A DNA stretch of 64,000 nt from assembly GCA_934320645.1 (NCBI GenBank), contig CAKRFP010000009.1:1-64000 (forward strand), in the 5' to 3' direction. Both the position numbers and the translations under genes were made by a program. This DNA is from an uncultured Bariatricus sp. GTDB taxonomy: Bacteria; Bacillota; Clostridia; Lachnospirales; Lachnospiraceae. Below the pieces are notes generated by a model. The model worked only from the letters and a program-made list of their open reading frames with translations, did no database searches and was not told where the DNA came from. Numbering within the stretch: the first letter of the stretch is position 1; each line of letters opens with the position of its first letter. This document shows, one piece after another, positions 34,571 to 42,940 of the stretch.

Positions 34571-35095
34571 ATGAATATTGGGGTAACAGAAATCAGTCCA
34601 AGAGAGGTGCAGAGAAAGGCAGAGAAATGTTTTAAAGATGGATATTACTGCTGTGAAGCTCTGGTCAGCACAATCCGCGATGAATTCAAACTGGATGTGC
34701 CGAAAGAGGTTGTAGCTATGGCATCCGGAATGGCAGTAGGAGCAGGAAAATCAGGATGTGCCTGCGGTGCATTTAACGGAGGAATTCTTGCACTTGGAAT
34801 GTTCTTCGGCCGTACCGAACAGGATGGACCGACCAACCCGAAGAGTATCAAATGTATGGAGCTTACGCACGAACTTCATGACTGGTTCAAGAAGGCAAAT
34901 GGTAAAAATGCAATCTGCTGCAGAGTTCTTACAAAGGAATTCAATATGGGACAGGGTGAACACAAAGAACAGTGTATCTATTTTACAGGACTTTGTGCAT
35001 GGAAGGTAGCGCAGATCGTCTGTCGTGAGCTCGGCATCAAGAATCTGGATGAAATTGATGAACCGTGCGAAAGAAGAAAAATTGCAGATATCTAA
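34571..35095 (+). CDS. C_GCAxxG_C_C family putative redox protein
   Basis: 174 residues with the family's Cys pattern: YYCCEAL, SGCACGAFNGG (the GCAxxG core), then CMEL, ICCRVL and TGLCAW. These Cys-rich proteins are common in anaerobes and are thought to bind a cluster or take part in redox reactions; none is well characterised. ATG 34571 has ACAGGAGG upstream; an ATG at 34508 lacks a ribosome site. The TDT transporter follows 47 bp later, likely in the same transcript. Confidence 0.85.
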   Translation: MNIGVTEISPREVQRKAEKCFKDGYYCCEALVSTIRDEFKLDVPKEVVAMASGMAVGAGKSGCACGAFNGGILALGMFFGRTEQDGPTNPKSIKCMELTHELHDWFKKANGKNAICCRVLTKEFNMGQGEHKEQCIYFTGLCAWKVAQIVCRELGIKNLDEIDEPCERRKIADI

Positions 35096-35142
35096 ATAAA
35101 GTGGTAACGACAGCCGCTTGATGAGAGAAAGGGAAAGAAACA

Positions 35143-36063
35143 ATGAAAGACGTAATTAAGAAAGTACCGATTCCGCTTTGCGGAGTCATGCTTGGCGCGG
35201 CAGCACTTGGAAATTTACTTCAGAGCTATTCAGAAGGAATCCGTTATGTATGCGGTATATTCGCAGCATTTCTTCTGATACTGGTGCTTTTGAAGCTGAT
35301 CATGTTCCCGGGAGCAGTGAAAGAAGATATGGGAAATCCGATCATGGCAAGCGTATCCGGAACATTTCCGATGGCACTTATGATTCTCAGCACTTATGTA
35401 AAACCGTTTATCGGAAAGGCAGCTTATTACATATGGCTTCTGGCAATCATTCTTCATATCATTCTGATCATATACTTTACGGTGAAATTTGTTCTGAAAC
35501 TTCAGATGCCGAAAGTATTTGCAAGCTATTATATTGTATATGTAGGAATCGCTGTAGCGGCTGTTACAGCACCGGCTTATGAGCAGCTTGGAATCGGAAC
35601 CGCAGCATTCTGGTTTGGATTTGTAACACTGATCGTACTTCTTGTACTTGTAACCTATCGTTATGTGAAGTTTAAAGAAGTGCCGGATCCGGCAAAACCT
35701 CTGATCTGTATCTACGCAGCACCGACCAGCCTGTGTATTGCAGGTTATGTACAGTCCGTAACACCGAAATCATACGGATTTTTGATGGCAATGTTTGTAG
35801 TGGCAACTGTTATTTACATTTTCGCACTGGTAAAAGCAGTTGGCTATCTGAAGATGCCATTCTTCCCAAGCTATGCAGCATTCACATTCCCATTTGTTAT
35901 CAGCGCAATCGCAAGTAAACAGACGATGGCATGCGCAGCAAATATGGGACATCCAATGCCGTTCCTTCAGTATGTAGTTCTGATCGAGACGATCATTGCG
36001 GTAGCACTTGTTGTTTACACCTATATCCGTTTCATGGGAGCTATTTTCGGAGGAAAGAAATAA
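35143..36063 (+). CDS. TDT-family transporter (TehA / SLAC1-like)
   Basis: 306 residues, ten predicted membrane helices with the short helix-loop pattern of the tellurite-resistance/dicarboxylate transporter family (PIPLCGVMLGAAALGN at the N terminus). Members are anion channels or C4-dicarboxylate/tellurite transporters. GAAAGGGAAAG precedes the ATG. Its substrate is not visible. A glycine riboswitch follows but would act on the next gene, not this one. Confidence 0.88.
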   Translation: MKDVIKKVPIPLCGVMLGAAALGNLLQSYSEGIRYVCGIFAAFLLILVLLKLIMFPGAVKEDMGNPIMASVSGTFPMALMILSTYVKPFIGKAAYYIWLLAIILHIILIIYFTVKFVLKLQMPKVFASYYIVYVGIAVAAVTAPAYEQLGIGTAAFWFGFVTLIVLLVLVTYRYVKFKEVPDPAKPLICIYAAPTSLCIAGYVQSVTPKSYGFLMAMFVVATVIYIFALVKAVGYLKMPFFPSYAAFTFPFVISAIASKQTMACAANMGHPMPFLQYVVLIETIIAVALVVYTYIRFMGAIFGGKK

Positions 36064-36111
36064 AAGATTTGACCGGATGGACAAAAAAGGGTAAACTTAA
36101 GTTTATCAAGA

Positions 36112-36290
36112 ATATGTCGGATGAGGGACGTCCTAGACACCGCAAGGGGCCGAAGAAGCAAAGCGTAAGGTACATCTTCCTTTCGTGGAAACTGACAGGC
36201 AAAAAGGAAGGCGACCTGACGAATCTTTGGAGAGTGTGCAAAAGAAAGCACCACCTACGAGGCTAGAACCAACTGGTAAAAGGACAGAGA
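36112..36290 (+). ncRNA. Tandem glycine riboswitch
   Basis: Conserved blocks of both aptamers are present in order: GCCGAAGAAGCAAAGC, ACTGACAGGCAAAAAGG, the linker-like GACGAATCTTTGGAGAG that closes aptamer 1 and opens aptamer 2, GCACCACC, and finally ACTGGTAAAAGGACAGAG. These match the layout of Bacillus gcvT-type riboswitches. The last block is shared with the terminator stem that follows, the usual expression platform. The next gene on this strand is the saccharopine-dehydrogenase-like gene at 36477. Confidence 0.85.
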
Positions 36291-36337
36291 AAACAGATGA
36301 ACGATTTTTTCGTGCATCTGTTTTTTTCTGTCCTTTT
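36278..36337 (+). terminator. Expression-platform terminator of the glycine riboswitch
   Basis: Long stem AAAAGGACAGA...AAACAGATG paired with CATCTGTTT...TCTGTCCTTTT. Its 5' arm overlaps the 3' end of the second aptamer, so glycine binding and terminator formation exclude each other (on-switch expected). Confidence 0.85.
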
Positions 36338-36476
36338 TATATGGGCACTTATATGAGATGGGACTGTTAGCAGAAAGTACGTGGTGGCATACAAAAGTAT
36401 TATCCGGGGAAGAAGGGAAAGGGCATTTTTTGAATAAAATTTGACAGAAGAAAAGGAAAAGCAGGAGGAAAAAAAG

Positions 36477-37727
36477 ATGAGAATGATGCTTGTAGGAGCC
36501 GGTGCTGTCGGTGAAAGTATTTTAAAAGTAATGCAGTGGAGAGATCCGAAGGGAGAATGGCTGGAATATGTCCTGGTCTGTGATTATGATCTAAAAAGGG
36601 CAGAAGAAGTTGTTACTATGATGAGGGGGGATACCCGTTTTGAAGCCTCTAAGATCGATGCGACAAATACAGAGGAAATGGCAGAAATGATCCGAGAGCA
36701 TAAAATTGATTTCGTGATGGATGCGGCACCGCCTTTTGCCAGTAATATGATTTTTGACGCTGCGTTTAAAACAGGTGCAGACTACGGAAGTATGGGAACC
36801 TGGTCTGTTCCGATGGAACATCCTGCGTATGGTCTGGGAATCGAGAACAGCTATACAGAACCAATGACAAAATATAATTTTGACCGCCATGAAGCCTGGA
36901 AGAAGCAGGGGAATATGGCTGTGATCTGTATGGGGATAGATCCGGGTGTTGTAAATGTATTTGCAAAATATGCGGCAACGGAGCTTCTGGATGAGATCAC
37001 AGAAGTCCATGTAAAAGACGGCGGAAATCTGTCTGTTCCGGGCGCAGATCCGGATGATATCATGTTTGGATTCAACGTGTGGACGGTATTGGATGAGGTC
37101 ATGAATCCAAATGTTGAGTATGATGAGGAAAAGGGTGGATTTATCGTAGAAAAAGCGTTTGCAGGGCAGGAAGTATATGAGATGCCGGAAGGAGTTGGCG
37201 CAAATACGCTGGTCAAAGTTGAGCATGAGGAAGTCGTGACGATGGCACGCTACTTAAGCCAGTATGGATTGAAAAAGGCAACCTTCAAGATCAGCCTTGA
37301 CGAAAATCTGATCACTGCACTTAAGGTGCTGGATAAGCTGGGACTTCGCAGTATCAAGCCTGTGCAGGTAGGGGATGTGAAAGTAGTTCCACGAGATGTG
37401 GTTGCAGCGTGTGCACCGCAGCCAAAAGATATCGGAGATGAGATGACAGGGAAAATGCTGGTGGGAGTACATTGTGTCGGAAAGAAAGACGGAAAGGAAA
37501 AAGAATACTTCCTGTATCAGCCATTTGATAATCAGGAGTCTATCGAAAGATGGGGAACCCAGGCTGTTACCGCCCAGACAGGCTTTGGAGCAGCACTTGC
37601 ACTGGAGCTGATCGGAAGAGGAATCTGGAAAGAAGCAGGGGTATATGCACCGGAATATTTTGATCCGAAACCATACCTTGAATTAATGAAAGAAAGCGGC
37701 TATAAATACGGAATCATAGAGAAATAA
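36477..37727 (+). CDS. Saccharopine dehydrogenase-like NAD(P)-dependent oxidoreductase
   Basis: 416 residues. N-terminal Rossmann fold with GAGAVGES (residues 7-14) for NAD(P), then the C-terminal substrate domain of the saccharopine dehydrogenase / carboxynorspermidine dehydrogenase group (ICMGIDPGVVNVF, GGNLSVPGADPDD). Such enzymes make or cleave secondary amines between an amino acid or polyamine and an oxo-acid or semialdehyde. The reaction here is unknown. The glycine riboswitch ~190 bp upstream suggests that the substrate or product is glycine-related (inference). Start: ATG 36477 with GCAGGAGG upstream. Confidence 0.8.
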   Translation: MRMMLVGAGAVGESILKVMQWRDPKGEWLEYVLVCDYDLKRAEEVVTMMRGDTRFEASKIDATNTEEMAEMIREHKIDFVMDAAPPFASNMIFDAAFKTGADYGSMGTWSVPMEHPAYGLGIENSYTEPMTKYNFDRHEAWKKQGNMAVICMGIDPGVVNVFAKYAATELLDEITEVHVKDGGNLSVPGADPDDIMFGFNVWTVLDEVMNPNVEYDEEKGGFIVEKAFAGQEVYEMPEGVGANTLVKVEHEEVVTMARYLSQYGLKKATFKISLDENLITALKVLDKLGLRSIKPVQVGDVKVVPRDVVAACAPQPKDIGDEMTGKMLVGVHCVGKKDGKEKEYFLYQPFDNQESIERWGTQAVTAQTGFGAALALELIGRGIWKEAGVYAPEYFDPKPYLELMKESGYKYGIIEK

Positions 37728-37757
37728 GATAGCTGTTTATTTATAGAATCTGCAAAT

Positions 37758-37796
37758 AAAACGCCGGGAAAATCATAGGGTTTTCTCGGCGTTTTT
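37758..37796 (+). terminator. Terminator of the saccharopine-dehydrogenase-like gene
   Basis: AAACGCCG...AAAA / TTTTC.CGGCGTTT hairpin with T-run. Confidence 0.85.
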
Positions 37797-37868
37797 GACT
37801 GTTTTAAACAGAGTGATCGCGGTAAGAGTGACACATCCTACAGACTTGATTTTTCGGGCTATTTTTGG

Positions 37869-37897
37869 TTGACTTTTGATATTCTTATTTGTAAGAT
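37869..37897 (+). promoter_or_regulatory. Promoter of the truncated metal-binding lipoprotein gene
   Basis: TTGACT (37869-37874), 17-bp spacer, TAAGAT (37892-37897). Confidence 0.5.
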
Positions 37898-38005
37898 GAG
37901 TACGGTTTTGAAATACAAAAAGAACGGATTTAAAGCAGGGTAGCAGAGGTGTGCAGAAGTAATTTCCGTAGATGAATAATGAAAAAAAATGAGAGGTAGA
38001 GAAAG

Positions 38006-38770
38006 ATGATGAAGAGAAATGTATGTATGATTTTAACCGCTGCTATGGTATCTATGGGACTGACAGGATGCGCGCAGATGAAGGGTATTTCCGAAGTAAA
38101 GGCAGCTGATAAAAATGAGGATAAGATTCAGATCGTAACCACAGTTTATCCGGAATATGACTGGGTAAAACAGGTGCTTGGAAACCGTGCAAAGGATGCA
38201 GAGATCACACTGCTTACCTGTGACGGAGAAGCGCTGGCTGCTGAAGATAAAGAGAAAATTGAAGAAAGTGATCTGTTTGTATATGTTGGAGGAGAGTCCG
38301 ATGCATGGGCAGAAGAGATTGCAGATAACAGTGACGTGAAGACGATCAATCTGATGGAAGTCCTTGGCAAAGATGCAAAAGAGGATGATGAGCATGTATG
38401 GCTTTCTGTAGAAAATGCGAAAGTGATCTGTAGTGAAATCGCAGACACTCTGGGCGAGATTGACACAGAGCATGCAACAGATTACAAGACATATCTTAGT
38501 GCATATATGGAAAAACTGAACGCACTTGATTATGAGTTTAAGGCATCTGTAAATGGAGTTATCGGAAAAGAGCTTGCGGTGGAAAATGCTGAGGCATGCA
38601 GTAATCTTCTGGATGATTACGGTGTTAATTATGTAGATGCGGAAGATGCATCAGCAAGACAGCCGATCACCACACTGAACACAATGGAAGAGATCACAGA
38701 TGACAGCATTGATTATGTACATTTGATGGGACAGAATCTGGATGTATTGAGACAGGCACTTAGAAAATAA
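38006..38770 (+). CDS. ZnuA-like metal-binding lipoprotein, shortened and probably degenerate
   Basis: 254 residues: lipobox LTGC at C22, then a cluster A-I (ZnuA/TroA) domain: IQIVTTVYPEYDWVKQVLG at the start and EHVWLSVENAK around the usual metal His. The His-rich loop and other metal-ligand histidines of ZnuA are not visible, the DPHVW motif is altered (DDEHVW), and the protein is about 50 residues shorter than usual. No permease or ATPase genes are adjacent. It may be a decaying gene or a binding protein with another ligand. Good GAGAGGT ribosome site before 38006. Confidence 0.7.
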   Translation: MMKRNVCMILTAAMVSMGLTGCAQMKGISEVKAADKNEDKIQIVTTVYPEYDWVKQVLGNRAKDAEITLLTCDGEALAAEDKEKIEESDLFVYVGGESDAWAEEIADNSDVKTINLMEVLGKDAKEDDEHVWLSVENAKVICSEIADTLGEIDTEHATDYKTYLSAYMEKLNALDYEFKASVNGVIGKELAVENAEACSNLLDDYGVNYVDAEDASARQPITTLNTMEEITDDSIDYVHLMGQNLDVLRQALRK

Positions 38771-38789
38771 ACCGAATATGATAAGAAGA

Positions 38790-38824
38790 AAAGGCACGAA
38801 GTCATGGAACTTTGTGCCTTTTTA
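38790..38824 (+). terminator. Terminator after the metal-binding lipoprotein gene
   Basis: AAGGCAC..AGT / ACT..GTGCCTT stem with T-run. Confidence 0.82.
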
Positions 38825-38889
38825 CGTCAGGTGCATACATTTCGGTGTGCAATTTTAAATTATATCAATTTACATTCTTCAGTCCATTT

Positions 38890-39024
38890 GGAAACGAAGG
38901 TCAGCAAAATGATGATGAGATTATCGTATATGAAACAGTTGGAGTAGCGGCGCAGGATCTGGTTGCTGCAAAGATAATTTATGATAAAGCAGTGGAGGCT
39001 GGAAAAGGTCTTTCCTGGGGATAG
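38890..39024 (+). pseudogene. C-terminal remnant of an ornithine cyclodeaminase-family gene
   Basis: 44 codons reading GNEGQQNDDEIIVYETVGVA then AQDLVAAKIIYDKAVEAG, which matches the conserved last helix region of ornithine cyclodeaminase/mu-crystallin proteins. An in-frame ATG at 38812 lies inside the preceding terminator and the codons between do not fit the family, so this is a fragment. The front ~280 codons are missing. Confidence 0.7.
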
Positions 39025-39042
39025 AAGCAGAGAGAGCATCCT

Positions 39043-39077
39043 ACAAAAAAGCGCGGGAGTTTCCCGTGTTTTTTTGT
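39043..39077 (+). terminator. Terminator after the cyclodeaminase remnant
   Basis: ACAAAAAAGCGCGGGA / TCCCGTGTTTTTTTGT, a long A/T-flanked hairpin. Confidence 0.82.
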
Positions 39078-39175
39078 ACTGTTCGTGGGAGAAACTTTAT
39101 GTTACAATAAGCTGTATCTGTGAAAGTGCAGAAAGTATGTGATAAGCTTACATAGAACAGGAGTTTTAAAAGAAA

Positions 39176-40564
39176 ATGATAAGTACATGGATTAAAGCAG
39201 TATATCAGTTCTTATGGGGAGATCTTTTCAAAATACCACTTCCCGGAGGTTCCAGACTTGGTATTTCACTGCTTATTATACTATTAATTCCGATAGGAAT
39301 TTATTTTACAATCCGAACCAGATTTTTACCGATTCGCCTTTTCCCGGAGATGGTTCGCGCACTTACCGGGAAAAAGAAAGACGATAACAGTCTTTCGACC
39401 TTTCAGACCTTGATCGTGTCCACAGCGACAAGAGTCGGAATGGGAAATCTGGTTGGAGTTGTTGCAGCGATTTCAGCGGGTGGCGCAGGTGCAGTATTCT
39501 GGATGTGGATTACAGCAATCATTGGAGCATCAACAGCATTTATTGAAGCGACACTAGCACAGCTTTACAAGGAGAAAGATCCGCTTTATGGTGGTTATCG
39601 CGGTGGCCCGGCATATTATATGCATCGTTATGCAGAGCAGCGTACCGGAAAGAAGAAAAAGCACGTGTGGATTGCAGTATTATTTGCAATTTCAGGGCTG
39701 ATCTGCTGGTGTGGAATCAGTCAGGTGATCAGTAATTCCGTTGCATCTTCGTTTGAAAATGCATTTGGGATTCCGCCAATCTATACCACGGTTCTTCTGG
39801 TCGTTGTTGCAGCAATGATTGTACTTCGGAAAAATGCTACGGTAAAAGTTCTGGATATCCTGGTTCCGATTATGGCAGTCTGTTATTTTGTAATTACAAT
39901 TGTGATTATTCTTCTGAATATACGAAGTCTTCCAGGTGTGTTTGAGCGGATCATGCAGGAGGCATTTGGAATCCGTCAGGCGGCAGCAGGAGGATTTGGC
40001 GCTGTGCTCATGAATGGAGTGAAAAGAGGGTTATTTTCTAACGAAGCAGGATCCGGTTCAGCACCTTGTGCGGCTGCAGCAGCAGAATGTGATATGCCGG
40101 TCAAAGCAGGGCTTACGCAGGCACTGGGTGTATTTATAGATACGATCGTAATCTGTAGCTGTACGGCAATGATCATGCTTCTTGTTCCGGAAAAGATGAT
40201 AGCAGGGCTGGAAGGAATGGAACTTTTGCAGACAGCAATGAATTATCATCTCGGTAAAGCAGGTGTTATCTTTATTGCAGTAACATTGTTCCTTTTCAGT
40301 TTTTCAACATTTCTTGGAATCCTGTTTTATGCAAGAGGAAATGTGGCATATCTTTTCGGGGATAAATGGTGCTGGCAGACAGCATATAAAGTTCTTGCAC
40401 TTGTGATGCTCTTTGTCGGAGGAATTGCGGCTTATCACATTGTATGGGATCTTGGCGATGTGGGAATCGGACTTATGACGATTTTTAATATTGTGACTTT
40501 ATATCTTATGGGTGGAGAGGCACTGGGAGAATTGAGGAAGTACGAAAAAAATAAACAGCAGTAG
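39176..40564 (+). CDS. Sodium:alanine/glycine symporter (AGCS family)
   Basis: 462 residues, about eleven membrane helices. Family motifs present: TATRVGMGNLVGVVAAI near residue 83, GGYRGGPAYYMHRY, and GLFSNEAGSGSAPCAAAAA near residue 285. AGCS proteins import alanine or glycine with Na+. The gene has no close neighbour in a transcript; a short gene remnant follows. The ribosome site is weak (AGGAG, ~14 bp before ATG 39176). Confidence 0.93.
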   Translation: MISTWIKAVYQFLWGDLFKIPLPGGSRLGISLLIILLIPIGIYFTIRTRFLPIRLFPEMVRALTGKKKDDNSLSTFQTLIVSTATRVGMGNLVGVVAAISAGGAGAVFWMWITAIIGASTAFIEATLAQLYKEKDPLYGGYRGGPAYYMHRYAEQRTGKKKKHVWIAVLFAISGLICWCGISQVISNSVASSFENAFGIPPIYTTVLLVVVAAMIVLRKNATVKVLDILVPIMAVCYFVITIVIILLNIRSLPGVFERIMQEAFGIRQAAAGGFGAVLMNGVKRGLFSNEAGSGSAPCAAAAAECDMPVKAGLTQALGVFIDTIVICSCTAMIMLLVPEKMIAGLEGMELLQTAMNYHLGKAGVIFIAVTLFLFSFSTFLGILFYARGNVAYLFGDKWCWQTAYKVLALVMLFVGGIAAYHIVWDLGDVGIGLMTIFNIVTLYLMGGEALGELRKYEKNKQQ

Positions 40565-40710
40565 AGGAAGCAATCTGGTTCTATGGCTATGTCAGTGAAA
40601 AAGGAGAAGCTTTTCTGAAAGAGCATGATTATTCGGAAGAAGAGGTCTTCGATGGGTTGCAAATGCTGGCAAAGAGAAGCGGATATGAAGAGCTGATCGG
40701 ATTATTGTAG
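40555..40710 (+). pseudogene. C-terminal remnant of an unknown gene
   Basis: An open frame overlapping the end of the symporter gene reads EEAIWFYGYVSEKGEAFLKE then HDYSEEEVFDGLQMLAKRSG, ending with TAG at 40710. It has no start or ribosome site but clear protein-like composition, so it is probably the end of a deleted gene. I do not recognise the family. Confidence 0.4.
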
Positions 40711-40792
40711 TATATTTTTCTGGGAAAATGTATAAATTCATAGTTTCGGACAGATAATACCATTGAAAAACGAAGAGAGGAAGCTGAAAATC

Positions 40793-41251
40793 ATGGTATT
40801 AAATGAGAAGGAACGAGCAACGATTGAAGATTTGCAGACACAGGAGAAAAGTTGTGTGGAAAAATACGGAATGTATGCCGGTCAGGCAAAGGATCCGGAG
40901 CTGAAAAGCTTATTCCAGACATTGCAGAACAAGGAAAAAGAACACTATGAATCGTTGGAAAAAGTATTGAACGGTACAGTGCCGGAGTGCAATTGTAATG
41001 ACACTGACGGACGGGATTATGAGCCGAAAGCTACTTATACAGCTATGAGTTCTCCTGAAGACAAAATGCAGGATGCATTTCTTGCAACAGACTGTATAGC
41101 GACGGAAAAGCTGGTATCCGGAGAATATAACTCAGATGTATTTGCATTTGGCGATACGAAGCTGAGAAAATTACTGGCGGATATCCAGGTGGAAGAACAG
41201 AATCATGCTGAGATGCTGTATAAATATAAGATGGTAAACGGGATGGTTTAG
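40793..41251 (+). CDS. CotF-like spore coat / ferritin-like protein
   Basis: 152 residues, almost all helical. The N-terminal part (EKERATIEDLQTQEKSCVEK) and the C-terminal part (AFLATDCIATEKL, VEEQNHAEMLYKY) form the two-helix pairs of coat F-type ferritin-like proteins of spore formers. Start at ATG 40793 with GAGAGG upstream; a TTG start 30 bp upstream is less likely. Its presence suggests a spore-forming or formerly spore-forming host. Confidence 0.78.
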   Translation: MVLNEKERATIEDLQTQEKSCVEKYGMYAGQAKDPELKSLFQTLQNKEKEHYESLEKVLNGTVPECNCNDTDGRDYEPKATYTAMSSPEDKMQDAFLATDCIATEKLVSGEYNSDVFAFGDTKLRKLLADIQVEEQNHAEMLYKYKMVNGMV

Positions 41252-41266
41252 AGGAAAAGAAGAAAA

Positions 41267-41309
41267 AATTCCGGGAGTTCAGATGTTGGACTTCCGGGAT
41301 TTTTTTAGT
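41267..41309 (+). terminator. Terminator of the CotF-like gene
   Basis: Imperfect TCCGGGAGT / ACTTCCGGGA hairpin with seven T. Confidence 0.7.
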
Positions 41310-41404
41310 GATTTTTTTGGGAAGAAAATCTTTTTACATTTCAGAAAGATATGATAAAATACGGATGTATACGAATCAACAGCAAAAAATGACAGGAACA
41401 AAAA

Positions 41405-41790
41405 ATGGACAGTATAGAGAAAAGAAGAAGTATCCGTAAATACAAACCAGATAAAATAGAAAAATCAGTGATTGAAGAGATTGTAAGAGCTGGTATTCTG
41501 GCACCGTCTGTGAAGAACCGGCAGCCATGGAAATACATTGTGTATACAGGAGCCTCAAAAGAGCATCTGCTTGATGCCATGGAGAGAGGGCTTGTCCGAG
41601 AAAAGTCCGGCAAGGCTTTATTACCAGAGTCAGCGTTTGGATTGCCAATACCTGCTTCGCATATGATGAACTGGTAGAATATATTGGTACAGAAAACCAG
41701 CTTGTAGGTGCAGTTGCACTTGGTGTGCCGGATGAGGAACCGGCATCGCGGCCAAGAAAGCAGCTGGAAGATGTACTTGAATATCGATAG
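41405..41790 (+). pseudogene. Nitroreductase gene, internally deleted and frameshifted
   Basis: The first ~55 codons are a normal nitroreductase N terminus (EKRRSIRKYKPD, APSVKNRQPWKYIVY). The middle FMN-binding part is missing, and from about 41640 the family continues in another frame (WIANTCFAYDELVEYIGTEN, then LVGAVALGVPDEEPASRPRK) to TAG at 41790. The original frame stops at 41677. Some 50-60 residues of the core are lost, so the product cannot be active. Confidence 0.82.
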
Positions 41791-41865
41791 ACAGAATTGA
41801 CAAAATACAGAAAAATAAACAGATTAGAAATAAGGCAATGAAACAAGAGAAAAGAGGACATCAAG

Positions 41866-42339
41866 ATGGCATTAGAACAGGCGAAGAAATATTTAACAGA
41901 AAAAGGTTATGCAGACAGGATTATTGAGCTGGAGGAATCGAGTGCAACGGTGCAGCTTGCAGCAGAGGCACTTGGCGTTGAACCTGGAATGATCGCAAAG
42001 ACCATGTCATTTCTCCAGGGAGAACAGCCGGTACTGATTCTGACAGAAGGAACAGCGCGGATTGACAATCGGAAATACAAGGATACGTTTCATATCAAAG
42101 CAAAAATGATTCCATTTGAAGAGGTAGAAGAGATCATCGGACATGCTCCGGGCGGAGTCTGTCCGTTTGGTGTGAAAGAAGGGATCAAGGTCTATCTTGA
42201 TGAGAGCCTGAAACGGTTCGATACGGTCTATCCGGCAGCCGGAAATGATCACAGTGCCGTGAGACTTACCATTGAAGATTTGGAAAATGCAGTAGATTCT
42301 GAAGGATGGATTGATGTCTGCAAAGAGATTGAAGTTTAA
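41866..42339 (+). CDS. YbaK/EbsC-family aminoacyl-tRNA deacylase
   Basis: 157 residues, one YbaK/ProX-type editing domain. Features include KTMSFLQGEQPVLILTEG with the conserved Lys near residue 46, FGVKEGIKVYLDESL, and the end PAAGNDHSAVRLT. Members hydrolyse mischarged Cys-tRNA(Pro) or Ala-tRNA(Pro) in the cytoplasm. AAGAGGAC lies 7 bp before the ATG. Intact, within the decay zone. Confidence 0.9.
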   Translation: MALEQAKKYLTEKGYADRIIELEESSATVQLAAEALGVEPGMIAKTMSFLQGEQPVLILTEGTARIDNRKYKDTFHIKAKMIPFEEVEEIIGHAPGGVCPFGVKEGIKVYLDESLKRFDTVYPAAGNDHSAVRLTIEDLENAVDSEGWIDVCKEIEV

Positions 42340-42415
42340 AACAGACCGGGATACAAAGAGAAGTAAAAGCTTTGAAAGAGAAAGTCAGAGCGGAAGATAT
42401 TGGAGAGAAAAGAAA

Positions 42416-42850
42416 ATGGGAAACGATGAAATGGAAAAGAAAGATCCAGGACTGCAGGGAAACGAAAAAATGGAAGCTGCGATTGCTGGATTGCAGCAGG
42501 AACCGACACAGGAAATGCTGGCACATACATTGACCGTGATCCGCAGAAGAATGAAGGAAAACGGACAGCTGATTATCGCAGTAGAACCGCCAAAAGGTGA
42601 TGGTCAGATTCAGCTTCAGGCAATTCAGACTGAGGATGGAAAAAAATGGTGGGCAGCGTTTACCAGTTTTGAGGAAGAGTTAAAAGGTGGTGGAAGTGTC
42701 AAATCTACATTTATGACAGATATCCATAAACTCTTTCAATCAGCACTTCAGGTGGACGAAATTGAAGGAGTTATCATCAATCCATGGAACCGGACGATTA
42801 TGCTGAGCAAGGTATTGATTAAGATTATCCTGGGAGTGGAACAGGTGTGA
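42416..42850 (+). CDS. SseB-like domain protein
   Basis: 144 residues. From about residue 30 it follows the SseB N-terminal domain (KKWWAAFTSFEEEL, then IEGVIINPWNRTIML near the end). These small proteins are widespread in Firmicutes and have no established role. The start is ATG 42416 after TGGAGAG; an upstream in-frame ATG overlaps the YbaK gene. Probably co-transcribed with ybaK (76-bp gap). Confidence 0.75.
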   Translation: MGNDEMEKKDPGLQGNEKMEAAIAGLQQEPTQEMLAHTLTVIRRRMKENGQLIIAVEPPKGDGQIQLQAIQTEDGKKWWAAFTSFEEELKGGGSVKSTFMTDIHKLFQSALQVDEIEGVIINPWNRTIMLSKVLIKIILGVEQV

Positions 42851-42889
42851 TAGGGATCAAAGATGTAGAAATAATGAAATAAAGGAAGA

Positions 42890-42927
42890 AGTATCGTCGG
42901 TCAAAAATTTGGCTGGCGATTTTTTTG
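42890..42927 (+). terminator. Terminator after the SseB-like gene
   Basis: ATCGTCGGTCAAA / TTTGGCTGGCGAT imperfect stem followed by seven T. Confidence 0.72.
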
Positions 42928-42940
42928 TCAGGAAATCTGA

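Noticed and set aside
36112..36290. Lysine riboswitch, suggested by the saccharopine-dehydrogenase-like gene downstream
   Set aside because: The conserved blocks and their order fit the tandem glycine class; the lysine-class core elements are missing.
38812..38889. Upstream extension of the cyclodeaminase remnant from an ATG at 38812
   Set aside because: The ATG lies inside a terminator hairpin and the extra residues do not fit the family.
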